DNA from: an uncultured Prevotella sp.
Lineage (GTDB): Bacteria; Bacteroidota; Bacteroidia; Bacteroidales; Bacteroidaceae
Assembly: GCA_900557405.1 (NCBI GenBank)
Contig: USSF01000004.1
Coordinates: 1 to 56,260, forward strand
DNA length: 56,260 nt
Direction: 5' to 3'
In this document: positions 25,050 through 34,082 of the stretch, in pieces
Numbering within the stretch: position 1 is the stretch's first letter
How the letters are laid out: every line of letters starts with the position of its first letter
The notes under the pieces: model-generated
What the model was told of the DNA's origin: nothing
What the model saw: the letters and a program-made list of their open reading frames with translations, nothing else
Database searches by the model: none
Translations under genes and position numbers: made by a program

Positions 25050-26270
25050 TTATTCTGATTGAAGTGCCTTATACTTATTTACCTCATCTCTTAACTCATC
25101 TATAAGAGTCTTACCCGAAGGCTGAACAGAGGTGAGTCTGTTTACCATTCTGTTATACTGATCTACAACGAACTTGCCGTTCTCATCAGTAACATAAGTG
25201 AGTTCCTGAACAGTCTTTCTCAACTCGTCAAGGTCAATGTTGAAGTTCTCCTTCAAATAGGTCCTTACCAAATCAATCTTGCGAAGAATAACAGACTTAC
25301 CGTCTACACCAGTGTCATGAACCCACTGCGGCTTTCCATTCTCGCCAAGAGCAACTGTTCCATCACCATTGCGCAAGCACTTACGACGATAAACCTTGTT
25401 GTTAGCACCGCTCTTTGTCTGCTTGAAATAACCGATTGTATCCAGGTCGCAATCCGGCGACAGAAGCTTATTGTAAGCAGAACGGCTCTCACAGTCAATC
25501 TCCTCCCATTCGTAAGATGCAGAAGCAAGCTTCTCTTCCCACTTCAGAGAGTCCATTGTAACATAATTTGCCAGTGACTCGGCCCAGTCCTCAGTAACTG
25601 CACTTGAGGCATACGGAGTTATGAAACCAGCACCAGCCTTCAAAGAGTCTGCTGCATCACTCCAACCTGAAGCATCGTAACCACTACTTGAAATAGTGTT
25701 GAACGCCGTAGGACGAAGAATGGTCTGGTCAAGGATATGAGCAAACTCATGGTGCATCGTCTTGAAACTGTACTCGTTCAGAGTTGCAATGTCATTTACA
25801 TCCAAGTTGTTTACATTATACAGGTTAATCTTTACACCCGAACTTGCATCACCGAGGGTCTCAGTACCTGAAGCAGGGTTGTAGTTCTTTGAACCTGTAA
25901 GATTTATCACACGTGGGCTGTATTTCTTCAAGAACTCCTCACCGGCAAGCTTCTTGTATACATCATACCACATGAACTTGGTCAAGACTGCAAGGTCCAC
26001 ACACTTGTCATAAGACGCCGGAGTAAGATTCTTGTTCTTGTCAGAACCCTTGTCATCAAACTTGTAAGTGAACCTGACATTATACGGCTCCAGGAATTCT
26101 TTCTTTATGAAAGTATCCAATGGGAAAGTATATTGCGTCTTATCCAAATAGTCCTGACTTGGGTCAGTGTTGAAGATGGTATCATTGAAATCATCATCTG
26201 AACAAGAAGTGAAACCAACAGATAATCCTGCAACAGCAGCGAAAAGTAATGTTCTTAAACTAAATTTCAT
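25050..26270 (-). CDS. SusD-linked zinc metallopeptidase lipoprotein
   Basis: 406 residues from ATG 26270 (MKFSLRTLLF), 17 nt after the SusD stop; another ATG at 26288 overlaps that stop by one base and is possible. The lipobox GFTSC is followed by an acidic run (SDDD), a surface-export signal. The zinc motif is MHHEFAHILDQ, typical of the putative zinc-binding metallopeptidase family linked to RagB/SusD. A surface protease in this operon points to proteins or peptides as the imported substrate. Confidence 0.85.
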   Translation of the reverse strand: MKFSLRTLLFAAVAGLSVGFTSCSDDDFNDTIFNTDPSQDYLDKTQYTFPLDTFIKKEFLEPYNVRFTYKFDDKGSDKNKNLTPASYDKCVDLAVLTKFMWYDVYKKLAGEEFLKKYSPRVINLTGSKNYNPASGTETLGDASSGVKINLYNVNNLDVNDIATLNEYSFKTMHHEFAHILDQTILRPTAFNTISSSGYDASGWSDAADSLKAGAGFITPYASSAVTEDWAESLANYVTMDSLKWEEKLASASYEWEEIDCESRSAYNKLLSPDCDLDTIGYFKQTKSGANNKVYRRKCLRNGDGTVALGENGKPQWVHDTGVDGKSVILRKIDLVRTYLKENFNIDLDELRKTVQELTYVTDENGKFVVDQYNRMVNRLTSVQPSGKTLIDELRDEVNKYKALQSE

Positions 26271-26287
26271 TTTACTTGTCCTCCTCA

Positions 26288-28066
26288 TTATTTTGTTTTA
26301 ACAATAAAGCTGCTTGGGTTCATTGTAGCCTTAGCTGCTTTCTTGTCTACCTCTACCTCCGGACGAGAAGAATCCATACCTGCAGAGAGGGCCTCCCATG
26401 GAACCTCAATTGCACGGATTGCATCGTCATAATTATTCTCTATACGCTGCTTGTTCACGCCAACTACGTGAGTATAGTCTATACCCCAACGCTTAAGGTC
26501 GAAGAAGCGCAGACCATCATATACTGTCTCGAAACGGCGGAAGTCATTTACACAATTCATATAAGGAACTGCCTCGGCCGGAACAACAAACTTAGAACTC
26601 ATTCTCTGAGTAAAATCCCAATTACGGAAGCAGTTTGTATTCACGTCAACGTCCTCACCTTCCGGTACAGCATAATAGCCTCTCTTTTCAAACTCGCTGT
26701 TCTTCATCATCTTGATGTACTTACCTGTTACATACATCTTGAAGTCTGCTGCGCCCATAGAATTGAGCTGGCAGTTCCAATACCAACGAAGATCATTAGC
26801 AGCATCAGCATATCTGCCAAGCATAGCATACGCCTCTGCACGCTCAAGGATAAGTTCGTTAGTTGTGAATGCACGGTATATCTGATGACAGTAACCGATA
26901 CCGGAAACCTTATCAGAATACTGGAAATGCTCACCAACCTTAGAACTGAAGAATCCATAGTCGCTTGAAGAACTGCTGAACAATGAACCGTTCACTAACA
27001 GGATTGCCGGGCAGATGAATCCGCTCCAGAGGCTTGAGTGATTACTTCTGATCATCAAAGCATTACTTGCAGCAGGACCGGCGTATGAATAACGGTATCC
27101 GAAGATACGACGCTGCATAAGAGAATATGTGTCGACCAACATCAGGTTACCCTTAGCATCCGGATTATGCCAAACGTTTGCATAGTCAGCAAGCGTAGCA
27201 CAGCCTTCAAACTTGGAAAGATCCATAACTACACGCTGGAAGCTTGTCGAGTCTGTTCCAAGAACCTCATTTGCATGCTCGATAACCTTCTCATAATTAC
27301 GTGAGAAAAGATAGTAGCGAGCAGCAAAAGCATGAGCAGCATTTGTATTGAAATGATACTTTGGAGCTGTCTTATAGTTAATGTCGCTAACCAAGCCAAG
27401 ACCCTCTTCAAGATCCTTGCCGATCTTCGTATATACGTCGGCAACATTGCCACGGTCATACTTCTTCGTTACGACATCCTCGATCTCAGTCACATAAGGA
27501 ACACCGACATCATTCTTGCTTGCCTCTTCATCCTTATATGCCTTGGCAAAGATGTTAACCAGCTGGAAATGGCAATATGCTCTCAGCAGAAGAGCCTCAC
27601 CCTTGGCAGCCTTCATTGATGCAGACAGATTGCCGTCAGGACAAACCCTGTCAATACCGGCAAGAGCCTGGTTTACTGTTGCAATAGACTTATAGTATGC
27701 TCCCCAGAGTTGACCAGGAGAATCCATCGCACTGAAAGTGGCATTCTCAGCAGGCTTGAAGCTGAAAAGCTCATCATCCCACTTATTGTAAGAGCTATAG
27801 TTATAATGAGACTCTACCTGCTTGTCATTAGGGTTAGACGGAAGGTGAGGAGCCTGATTGTCTATAAGGTTATCAGAAGAAATCTCACCAACCCATGCCG
27901 GATTGGACTCCGGATATGCTGATACGAGAAGCTGAACAACCTTTTCTTCTGTATCTATTTCGGTACGCTCATCAGGAACCTTATCAAGGAAGCTGTCGCT
28001 GCACGAAGCAAGTCCGATAAGAGCCAGACCCAATGTCAGTACTTTATATTTATATGATTTCATCAT
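26288..28066 (-). CDS. SusD/RagB family outer-membrane lipoprotein
   Basis: 592 residues, typical for SusD. The lipobox is GLASC followed by SDSFLDKVPDERTEI, the usual start of the mature protein (two adjacent ATGs, either possible). The body contains TPR-like helices, for example AKGEALLLRAYCHFQLVNIF and ERAEAYAMLGRYADAANDL, and the C-terminal TYDGLRFFDLKRWGI block of the family. It forms the lid over the SusC channel and captures substrate at the cell surface. It lies 51 bp after susC. Confidence 0.9.
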   Translation of the reverse strand: MMKSYKYKVLTLGLALIGLASCSDSFLDKVPDERTEIDTEEKVVQLLVSAYPESNPAWVGEISSDNLIDNQAPHLPSNPNDKQVESHYNYSSYNKWDDELFSFKPAENATFSAMDSPGQLWGAYYKSIATVNQALAGIDRVCPDGNLSASMKAAKGEALLLRAYCHFQLVNIFAKAYKDEEASKNDVGVPYVTEIEDVVTKKYDRGNVADVYTKIGKDLEEGLGLVSDINYKTAPKYHFNTNAAHAFAARYYLFSRNYEKVIEHANEVLGTDSTSFQRVVMDLSKFEGCATLADYANVWHNPDAKGNLMLVDTYSLMQRRIFGYRYSYAGPAASNALMIRSNHSSLWSGFICPAILLVNGSLFSSSSSDYGFFSSKVGEHFQYSDKVSGIGYCHQIYRAFTTNELILERAEAYAMLGRYADAANDLRWYWNCQLNSMGAADFKMYVTGKYIKMMKNSEFEKRGYYAVPEGEDVDVNTNCFRNWDFTQRMSSKFVVPAEAVPYMNCVNDFRRFETVYDGLRFFDLKRWGIDYTHVVGVNKQRIENNYDDAIRAIEVPWEALSAGMDSSRPEVEVDKKAAKATMNPSSFIVKTK

Positions 28067-28117
28067 TATATAAATTCTATATTATTGAAAATTTAATATC
28101 TTCTAAGTCCGCACGGA

Positions 28118-31100
28118 TTACAAACCAAGACGAACTGTAAGAGTAAACTGCTTAGACAATGGAGTTGCAACACCACCAGAGTTTACAAACTCAGGATCCT
28201 GACCATTCAACTTGTCATCAGCATAGAGCAGACACAGGTTTGTTGCGTCAAGCTTGATAGCAGCTGTAGAGAGACCTATCTTTGAGAGGAACGAACGTGG
28301 CACGTCGTAAGTCAAAGAAACGTCCTTCAAGCGGATGAAGCCACCGTCAGCAATACGCTCTGTAGAGTAGTTATACGAGTTATAAGCAAAGCTCAACTGT
28401 GTATCGTTATAATACTGGCGCACACTGGCAATTGCCGGAATCGTTGTAATCTTCTCATCACCTGGCATCACCCAACGGTTCTTGAACTCCTTAGGCATAG
28501 CAGACATGTCTGAGTAGCTTGAAGAGAATGTCGGGTCGAGACGTATCTTGTTACCGAACGAATATGTAACGAAGATGTTCAGACGCCAGTTCTTGTATCT
28601 CAATGTATTGTTGAGACCACCATTCATCGTCGGCTCAGTCGGACCCTCATATTTCAAGAAGTCAAGAGCCTGATACTCCTGGAAGTTGATATCGGTTGTT
28701 GTAACCTCACCCTTCTCGTTGATTACCTGTGGAATACCCTCGTCATTCAGACCTACGAATGGAATAGAGAAGATTGAACGGTGTGGATAACCCTTACGGA
28801 TATTTGAACCGGAGTTATATACAAGTCCGATAACGTTAGCCTGTGAAAGCACGTCCTTAATCTTTGTCTTTGTATAAGAGTATGTCAAGTCGGTAGACCA
28901 GTCAAAGTCCTTAGTGCGGATGTTCTGTGAAGAGATTGTTGCCTCAAGACCGTGAGATCTCATCGAAGCCACGTTAGCGAACTTACGAGTCTCACCACCA
29001 GCACCCGGAGTATTGACATAACCCATCAGGTCGTAGTTGTCACGCCAGTAGAAGTCTGAAGACAAGTTCAAACGGTTGTTCAGGAAACCGAGGTCAACAC
29101 CAATATTGAACTCCTTCTTCTTCTCGTATGTCAAATCTGAGTTTGCGAGCTGAGAGAGATAGATGTACTGCTCCTGCTGGTCACCCTGTGGACGCCACAT
29201 GATACCAGAACGGAATACTGCGAGAGCATTTGAAGCTGTAGTCTGCTCACCTACGAGTGAATAGCTCAGACGGAGAGTACCGTGAGACAACCAGTTCTTG
29301 TTAGCCTGGGCCCACTTCTGGAACCACTCTTCCTCATGTGCATTCCATGCACCTGAGATGTTCCATGTAGGCAACCAACGAGAGCTTGTAGAACGGCCCA
29401 ACTGGTTAGAACCATCATAACGGCCAGTCACACTGGCTGTATAGCGACCCATGTAAGAATAGCTCAGGAAAGCGAAGTAAGCAAGACGGCGGTTCCATGA
29501 CTTGGCATACTGAACACGCTCAAGACCTTCCTCTTTAGCCTGCTTGTAGAACTCATAAGGTAGAGACTGCAGACGGCTGTTGTTATAGTCGATACCATAT
29601 TCCTCATCGTGACGAGCATCATAGTCGGCACGGTTAGCCTCCATACCAGCAAGTGCATTGAAGATATGAGTGTTGTTCCATGTATTGTCATAACGAACAG
29701 TTCCACGGAAGTCGAGCTGCGTCACAGAGTTCTCGTCCATAATGTTGATACCACCTGTAGGCATAACAGAAACAGGAAGTGCATTCTTCACATCCGGGTC
29801 TGTATACAGATAAGTATTGCTGTACATAATATTAGGATTGTCAACACCTGCGCGGTAAGCCTCAGCCTGGTTAGACTTGTTCATTACGATATGCTCACGT
29901 GATGAACGCATCGTACGGTAGTCACCAAGGAGGTTAACCTCAACGTGCTTGATTGGCTTCCATGCAATTTCACCCTGGAACTTAATATCATGCACATTGA
30001 TATCAATATAGTTGTTATCCAACTCATCGAAGATATTGAACGGAGCATAATTACGTGTATAGATCTGATTTGCATCCAAAGTACGTGATGTATTCAACGC
30101 ATAGCTGAATGGGTTAATATCGAAGTCACGGCTGACTGCACCACTTACAGGGTCAATGCTCTGGTTCAATGTACCAGGAGCCTGCTGCTTACGGTAGCTG
30201 GCGTTTGTACGAAGCGTTACGCTCAGTTTCTTGCTGAGGTTGAAAGTAGCGTTCATCACACCAGTGTAACGCTGTACCTCACTACGGTCGGTCCATCCCG
30301 GATCATCGAACACAGAAACAGAAGCATAGAGGTTAGCCTTATCAGTACCAGAAGAAACGCTCACAGAATGGTTCTGTGTAAGGTTGTTCTTGAACAAGAG
30401 GTCAAACCAGTCTGTGTTACGGAACTCTGCCTGCTGCAGGTAACCATTCATGGCAGCCTGAGTGTAAGGAAGTCCGAACTGGCCATTAGACTCATTGTAA
30501 GTCTTGATAAGATTATACATCTTACCATAGAGACCTGATGTCGAGCTGTTAGCCAAAGAAGCGAACTCGAGCCATCCCTTTGCAGCCATTTCCTTATAGA
30601 TACCCATCTGCTCCTGAGAGTTAGAGATGTTGTAGTTGCTATAGCTTGGCTTCAAGCGGTATGTGAACTCACCTGTATAGTTAATGGAGCTTTTACCAGC
30701 CTTACCCTTCTTTGTAGTTACGACAACCACACCTGACATGGCGCGGGCACCATAGATAGATGTAGCTGAACCATCCTTCAATACCTGGAAGCTTTCAATG
30801 TCATCTGGGTTAAGACCTGCGATTGCATTAGCGATAAGCGTCTGGGCATCACCTGAAGAAAGGTCATCCGAGCTAACGCTTACAGCATCCTCCATAATCA
30901 CACCGTCAACAACCCACAACGGGCTTGATGAACCATAGATAGAGGAAGCACCACGTACACGGATTTTAGGAGCCGTACCGAATGTACCGGAAACGTTCTC
31001 GAGCTGCACACCAGCAACACGTCCTTCAAGTCCACGTGTAAGGTCGGCAACACCATCAAGTTTCGTCTTGTCGGCATCAATCTTCGTCGTAGCACCGGTA

Positions 31101-31450
31101 AACAGACGTTTATCCTGTTTCATGATACCGGTCACAACGACCTCCTGGATCTGATGTGCATCCTCAGGCTTCAGAATAATCTTCATGCCTTTTTTTCCCT
31201 TCAGTGTCTGAGTCTCCATACCAAGATACCTAACCGTGATGACAGGGTTAGGTGCTGCGGAGTTCAGAGTGAACTTACCGTCGATATCAGTAACGGTACC
31301 AGTGCTGGTGCCCTTAACCATAATGGTAGCACCAATAACAGGTTCGCCATCTTCCTGAGATATCACGGTACCCGAGACTTCTGTCTGAGCCAACGCCATT
31401 CCAAAGCAGAGGAACAGGGAGGCCAACAGCATAGTTAGTCTTTTTTCCAT
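28118..31450 (-). CDS. SusC/RagA family TonB-linked outer-membrane transporter
   Basis: 1110 residues from ATG 31450 (MEKRLTMLLASLFLCFGMALA), which is a signal peptide; an ATG 20 codons upstream lies close to the transcription start and lacks signal character. A carboxypeptidase-D-like regulatory domain (about 24-100) has GTVISQEDGEPVIGATI and TGTVTDIDGKF. The TonB-box region is EVVVTGI, then a plug (VRGASSIYG, GARAMSGVVVVTT) and a beta barrel ending in an aliphatic residue. It imports substrate captured by SusD using TonB energy. First gene of a five-gene operon with a strong promoter. Confidence 0.93.
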   Translation of the reverse strand: MEKRLTMLLASLFLCFGMALAQTEVSGTVISQEDGEPVIGATIMVKGTSTGTVTDIDGKFTLNSAAPNPVITVRYLGMETQTLKGKKGMKIILKPEDAHQIQEVVVTGIMKQDKRLFTGATTKIDADKTKLDGVADLTRGLEGRVAGVQLENVSGTFGTAPKIRVRGASSIYGSSSPLWVVDGVIMEDAVSVSSDDLSSGDAQTLIANAIAGLNPDDIESFQVLKDGSATSIYGARAMSGVVVVTTKKGKAGKSSINYTGEFTYRLKPSYSNYNISNSQEQMGIYKEMAAKGWLEFASLANSSTSGLYGKMYNLIKTYNESNGQFGLPYTQAAMNGYLQQAEFRNTDWFDLLFKNNLTQNHSVSVSSGTDKANLYASVSVFDDPGWTDRSEVQRYTGVMNATFNLSKKLSVTLRTNASYRKQQAPGTLNQSIDPVSGAVSRDFDINPFSYALNTSRTLDANQIYTRNYAPFNIFDELDNNYIDINVHDIKFQGEIAWKPIKHVEVNLLGDYRTMRSSREHIVMNKSNQAEAYRAGVDNPNIMYSNTYLYTDPDVKNALPVSVMPTGGINIMDENSVTQLDFRGTVRYDNTWNNTHIFNALAGMEANRADYDARHDEEYGIDYNNSRLQSLPYEFYKQAKEEGLERVQYAKSWNRRLAYFAFLSYSYMGRYTASVTGRYDGSNQLGRSTSSRWLPTWNISGAWNAHEEEWFQKWAQANKNWLSHGTLRLSYSLVGEQTTASNALAVFRSGIMWRPQGDQQEQYIYLSQLANSDLTYEKKKEFNIGVDLGFLNNRLNLSSDFYWRDNYDLMGYVNTPGAGGETRKFANVASMRSHGLEATISSQNIRTKDFDWSTDLTYSYTKTKIKDVLSQANVIGLVYNSGSNIRKGYPHRSIFSIPFVGLNDEGIPQVINEKGEVTTTDINFQEYQALDFLKYEGPTEPTMNGGLNNTLRYKNWRLNIFVTYSFGNKIRLDPTFSSSYSDMSAMPKEFKNRWVMPGDEKITTIPAIASVRQYYNDTQLSFAYNSYNYSTERIADGGFIRLKDVSLTYDVPRSFLSKIGLSTAAIKLDATNLCLLYADDKLNGQDPEFVNSGGVATPLSKQFTLTVRLGL

Positions 31451-31507
31451 AAATACTCTCTTCCCTAAATTAATGAATGAATAAATAATAATTTTGTTAC
31501 GTTTTTG

Positions 31508-31539
31508 CAAATTTAAGTATTATTTCTTTTTCGTGCAAA
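31508..31539 (-). promoter_or_regulatory. Promoter of the SusC-SusD operon
   Basis: Minus strand TTTG (31536-31539), 20 nt, TAAATTTG (31508-31515), a full consensus match. Transcription would start about 50 nt before the susC ATG. Confidence 0.8.
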
Positions 31540-31916
31540 ACAAAAGGACATAAAAATCAAGATTAGGGCTATTTTTTAACTAAAATAGTAATATAAGGGT
31601 ATAAATACAACAAAAACTGTAAATTTTAGTGGGCAAAATCTTACACCTTGTTAGAAAAACAGAGGCTTGAGATAAATCAAGCGGTCTTGAAAAAAATGAA
31701 CCAAAAACGACAATTCCGGTTTTTTTTCGACCAAAGCAAGACAAAGGCAATGAAGACTGACAAAGCAGACAATACGGTCTTAAATAATTATACATGCCGA
31801 TTATGCATCATGGTACATATAACCATGCCATAACAGAATGAGTGATTGCATATCAGGAGGCGGCAACCTGTATATCAGCGGTCTTATTGTTGTGTTATAT
31901 AGAACCAATTGATGTG
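31540..31916. other. AT-rich space, no gene seen
   Basis: About 380 bp upstream of the SusC promoter. Short open frames exist but lack coding character. Only a small hairpin (CATGGT / ACCATG near 31809-31828) is visible. An operator for the operon could lie here. Confidence 0.4.
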
Positions 31917-31968
31917 TATTATAGAATAATAGGTATGCGCACGTGCGCATACCTATTATTCTATAATA
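31917..31968. repeat. Perfect 52-bp palindrome with no loop
   Basis: Two 26-bp arms meet at the centre ACGT (31941-31944). The core reads TATGCGCACGTGCGCATA and the flanks are AT-rich. It lies about 150 bp past the end of the thioredoxin-like gene and 400 bp upstream of the SusC promoter. No T run follows on the minus strand. Confidence 0.85.
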
Positions 31969-32121
31969 TATATATTGCTTTTTATATGATACCCGAACAG
32001 CTTCTTGTCCACATATAAAACGAATGCTTCCTTTTATGAATTCAAGCCACGACCACCTGCCCTACTTTATGCTTTAATGAGTTTGCAATCTGAACAAACG
32101 GGCAGATCTTGGCTACTGATT

Positions 32122-33291
32122 TCAAAGAAGACTCTGGATGGTCTTGTCGAGGTCTTTGATCTGACTGTCGCGCTTGAACAGCACATTGTTTCTGTCCACA
32201 AGGAAGAATGTAGGGAGACGCTGCACATTATACTGCACCAGGAGATTGGAATTCATGGCATCATCGTCGTGAACGCAGATCCAAGGCAGGGCGGCAGTCT
32301 GTGTCTTCCAGAAATGCTCGTCGGGATCAAGCGAAACCTGGAATATCTCCAGTCCGCGGGAGTGGTACTTGTTGTAAATATCCCTGAGCTGCATGATGCG
32401 CTGTGTGGAACCTTCGGCGCCGAACACATGGAAGTCGAGCAGCACCACGCTGCCTTTCATGTCTGTCAGCCGGCGCATGTTGCCACGGTTGTCGCGAAGA
32501 GCAATCTCGATGATATTGGCGGTGTTCACCTTTGACGGGTCGATGCCGCGACGGCTCTGCGCTATCTTGTTTTCTATGATGCGCACATTCTTCATTCCTT
32601 CGAGGGCGATGTTGTGGAGATTCTCGCCACGGAGTGAATTCGGGTAATACACGTCCCAGCTCGTTGCCACGGCGGCGAACGCCTTTATATCCTCCTTGCT
32701 CTCGCGCGGGTTGAATATCAGCCGGTTGCCGATGGTCTGGAACAATGCGAAATACGACGAGGCCTTCATAGGCTGCTTGTAGATGTAGTTGCGCTTGATG
32801 AAATCCTTATATCTCTCGATTTCCTTCATTATGGTATCCTCTGCGGCATCATAGCCTATCGCCGGATTGTTCTCTATGCCGATGATAAACGACTGCAGGT
32901 TTATCTGCTTGAGCGCAAGGTCCTTTATCGTGGCGCACTGCTCCGAACCCTCCACCACATAGTTGGTAGACATGTGCGGATATTCCGCCTTGACATGGAT
33001 GGTTTCGGTGGAATCCACACAGAGGTTCACAATCTGGTCGGCTATGCGCAGACGATAGAACTCCGGTGCAGAGGGCGCGTCGTCGCTGAAGCTGAAACTG
33101 CCGTCGGCAGAAAGCTTTACTGAGTCCACTGTGACCGGACCGTCGAGACTCATGTTTTCGAAATACAGGATGGAGTCGGCGGCTTCCGTTATATTGCCGT
33201 CCACATGGAATTTCTTTCCCCCGCAAGAGGTGATGATGATTGCCGCAAGCATCATTACGGCTACTGTCGATATTGATATTGTCTTTTTCAT
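32122..33291 (-). CDS. DUF4369 / thioredoxin-fold lipoprotein without CxxC
   Basis: 389 residues. A lipoprotein signal ends IITSC. A DUF4369-like beta domain follows (about 30-130), then helices, then a TlpA/AhpC-type thioredoxin fold from about 265 (VVLLDFHVFGAEGSTQRIMQ, YNVQRLPTFFLVD with the cis-proline). Normal relatives have WCxxC where this protein has FGAEGS, so it cannot perform dithiol exchange. A binding or chaperone role is more likely. It is read alone from a consensus promoter. The frame is intact throughout, so it is not simple decay. Confidence 0.85.
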   Translation of the reverse strand: MKKTISISTVAVMMLAAIIITSCGGKKFHVDGNITEAADSILYFENMSLDGPVTVDSVKLSADGSFSFSDDAPSAPEFYRLRIADQIVNLCVDSTETIHVKAEYPHMSTNYVVEGSEQCATIKDLALKQINLQSFIIGIENNPAIGYDAAEDTIMKEIERYKDFIKRNYIYKQPMKASSYFALFQTIGNRLIFNPRESKEDIKAFAAVATSWDVYYPNSLRGENLHNIALEGMKNVRIIENKIAQSRRGIDPSKVNTANIIEIALRDNRGNMRRLTDMKGSVVLLDFHVFGAEGSTQRIMQLRDIYNKYHSRGLEIFQVSLDPDEHFWKTQTAALPWICVHDDDAMNSNLLVQYNVQRLPTFFLVDRNNVLFKRDSQIKDLDKTIQSLL

Positions 33292-33393
33292 TTTTCGTTT
33301 TTTTGATTAGTAGTACAAATGGCAGCGTATGGAAATTGCGGGGCCATAAGGAGACACATGGAATCCAAACGGGCGCAAACGCCATAAGCTCTG

Positions 33394-33424
33394 CAAAATT
33401 ACGAGAATTTGTGCGAAAAACAAA
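33394..33424 (-). promoter_or_regulatory. Promoter of the thioredoxin-like lipoprotein gene
   Basis: Minus strand TTTG (33421-33424), 19 nt, TAATTTTG (33394-33401). Leader of about 95 nt. Confidence 0.7.
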
Positions 33425-33441
33425 GGATTATCCCCCATTTT

Positions 33442-33834
33442 TCACTTTCCATTCCATCTATACAACCCATATCCCAAGGCCAGCGCCAGAGTAGCCCCCA
33501 CACTGTTGGCCAGGAAATCCATCCAGTCGCCGCTGCGTCTGCCGCCGGTGCAGTAAGCCTGCAGCAGTTCGATGAGTCCGCTCATGAGTATCGGGCAGAG
33601 CCATGAATACACCAGCATACGGTACATTCCGGGAAACGGGCGGCGCGCCCGCAACGTCTCTATCCATATCATCGAGCACGTGCCGCCATACATCACGATG
33701 TGGGTCCATTTGTCCATGAGCGGCACATCATCGAGCGGTGTCTGTGGCGGAGTGCAGAAGCACAATACCCATATCAATGCCACGCAAAACGAGGAAATGG
33801 GATAACGGGAAACAAATTTCATCGCTTTATTCAT
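33442..33834 (-). CDS. VanZ family membrane protein
   Basis: 130 residues with four membrane segments (about 12-28, 45-62, 75-92 and 105-122). The family signature is the charged DKWTHIVMYGG after the first helix and the later DWMDFLANSVGATLALALG. VanZ-like proteins are linked to low-level teicoplanin resistance in Gram-positives; in Bacteroidales their role is unknown. It has its own -7 element (33855-33862). Confidence 0.85.
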   Translation of the reverse strand: MNKAMKFVSRYPISSFCVALIWVLCFCTPPQTPLDDVPLMDKWTHIVMYGGTCSMIWIETLRARRPFPGMYRMLVYSWLCPILMSGLIELLQAYCTGGRRSGDWMDFLANSVGATLALALGYGLYRWNGK

Positions 33835-33854
33835 AATTATTCTGTTGTTTCATG

Positions 33855-33862
33855 CAAAAATA
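33855..33862 (-). promoter_or_regulatory. Promoter -7 element of the vanZ-like gene
   Basis: Minus strand TATTTTTG, 21 nt before the ATG. It overlaps the divergent promoter region of the sodium symporter. Confidence 0.5.
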
Positions 33863-33874
33863 CGGAATATTTTG

Positions 33875-33882
33875 TACTTTTG
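33875..33882 (+). promoter_or_regulatory. Promoter -7 element, probably of the NSS transporter
   Basis: TACTTTTG on the plus strand. The transcript would carry a leader of about 190 nt that includes the heptad tract at 33911-33973. Confidence 0.4.
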
Positions 33883-33910
33883 CAACATTGCGTCGGCTGT
33901 TGGTATTTGG

Positions 33911-33973
33911 TGATTGGATTATTAATGATTAATTATTACTGATTACGGATTAATTAACACTGATTAGCGGTTG
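33911..33973. repeat. Nine 7-bp repeats of NTGATTA type
   Basis: Consecutive heptads TGATTGG, ATTATTA, ATGATTA, ATTATTA, CTGATTA, CGGATTA, ATTAACA, CTGATTA and GCGGTTG. They lie in the leader region of the sodium symporter gene. Confidence 0.65.
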
Positions 33974-34082
33974 GTCATCAATGGAACGATGAATGATTAT
34001 CCATTGCCGGAGGCGGACGCCGATACTATGAAACAACGATTATCAGAAACATTATAACTTTAATAAAAAAAAGACTAAGACT

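Noticed and set aside
31580..31833. Short frames on both strands in the AT-rich gap
   Set aside because: Odd composition, no start context and no family likeness.
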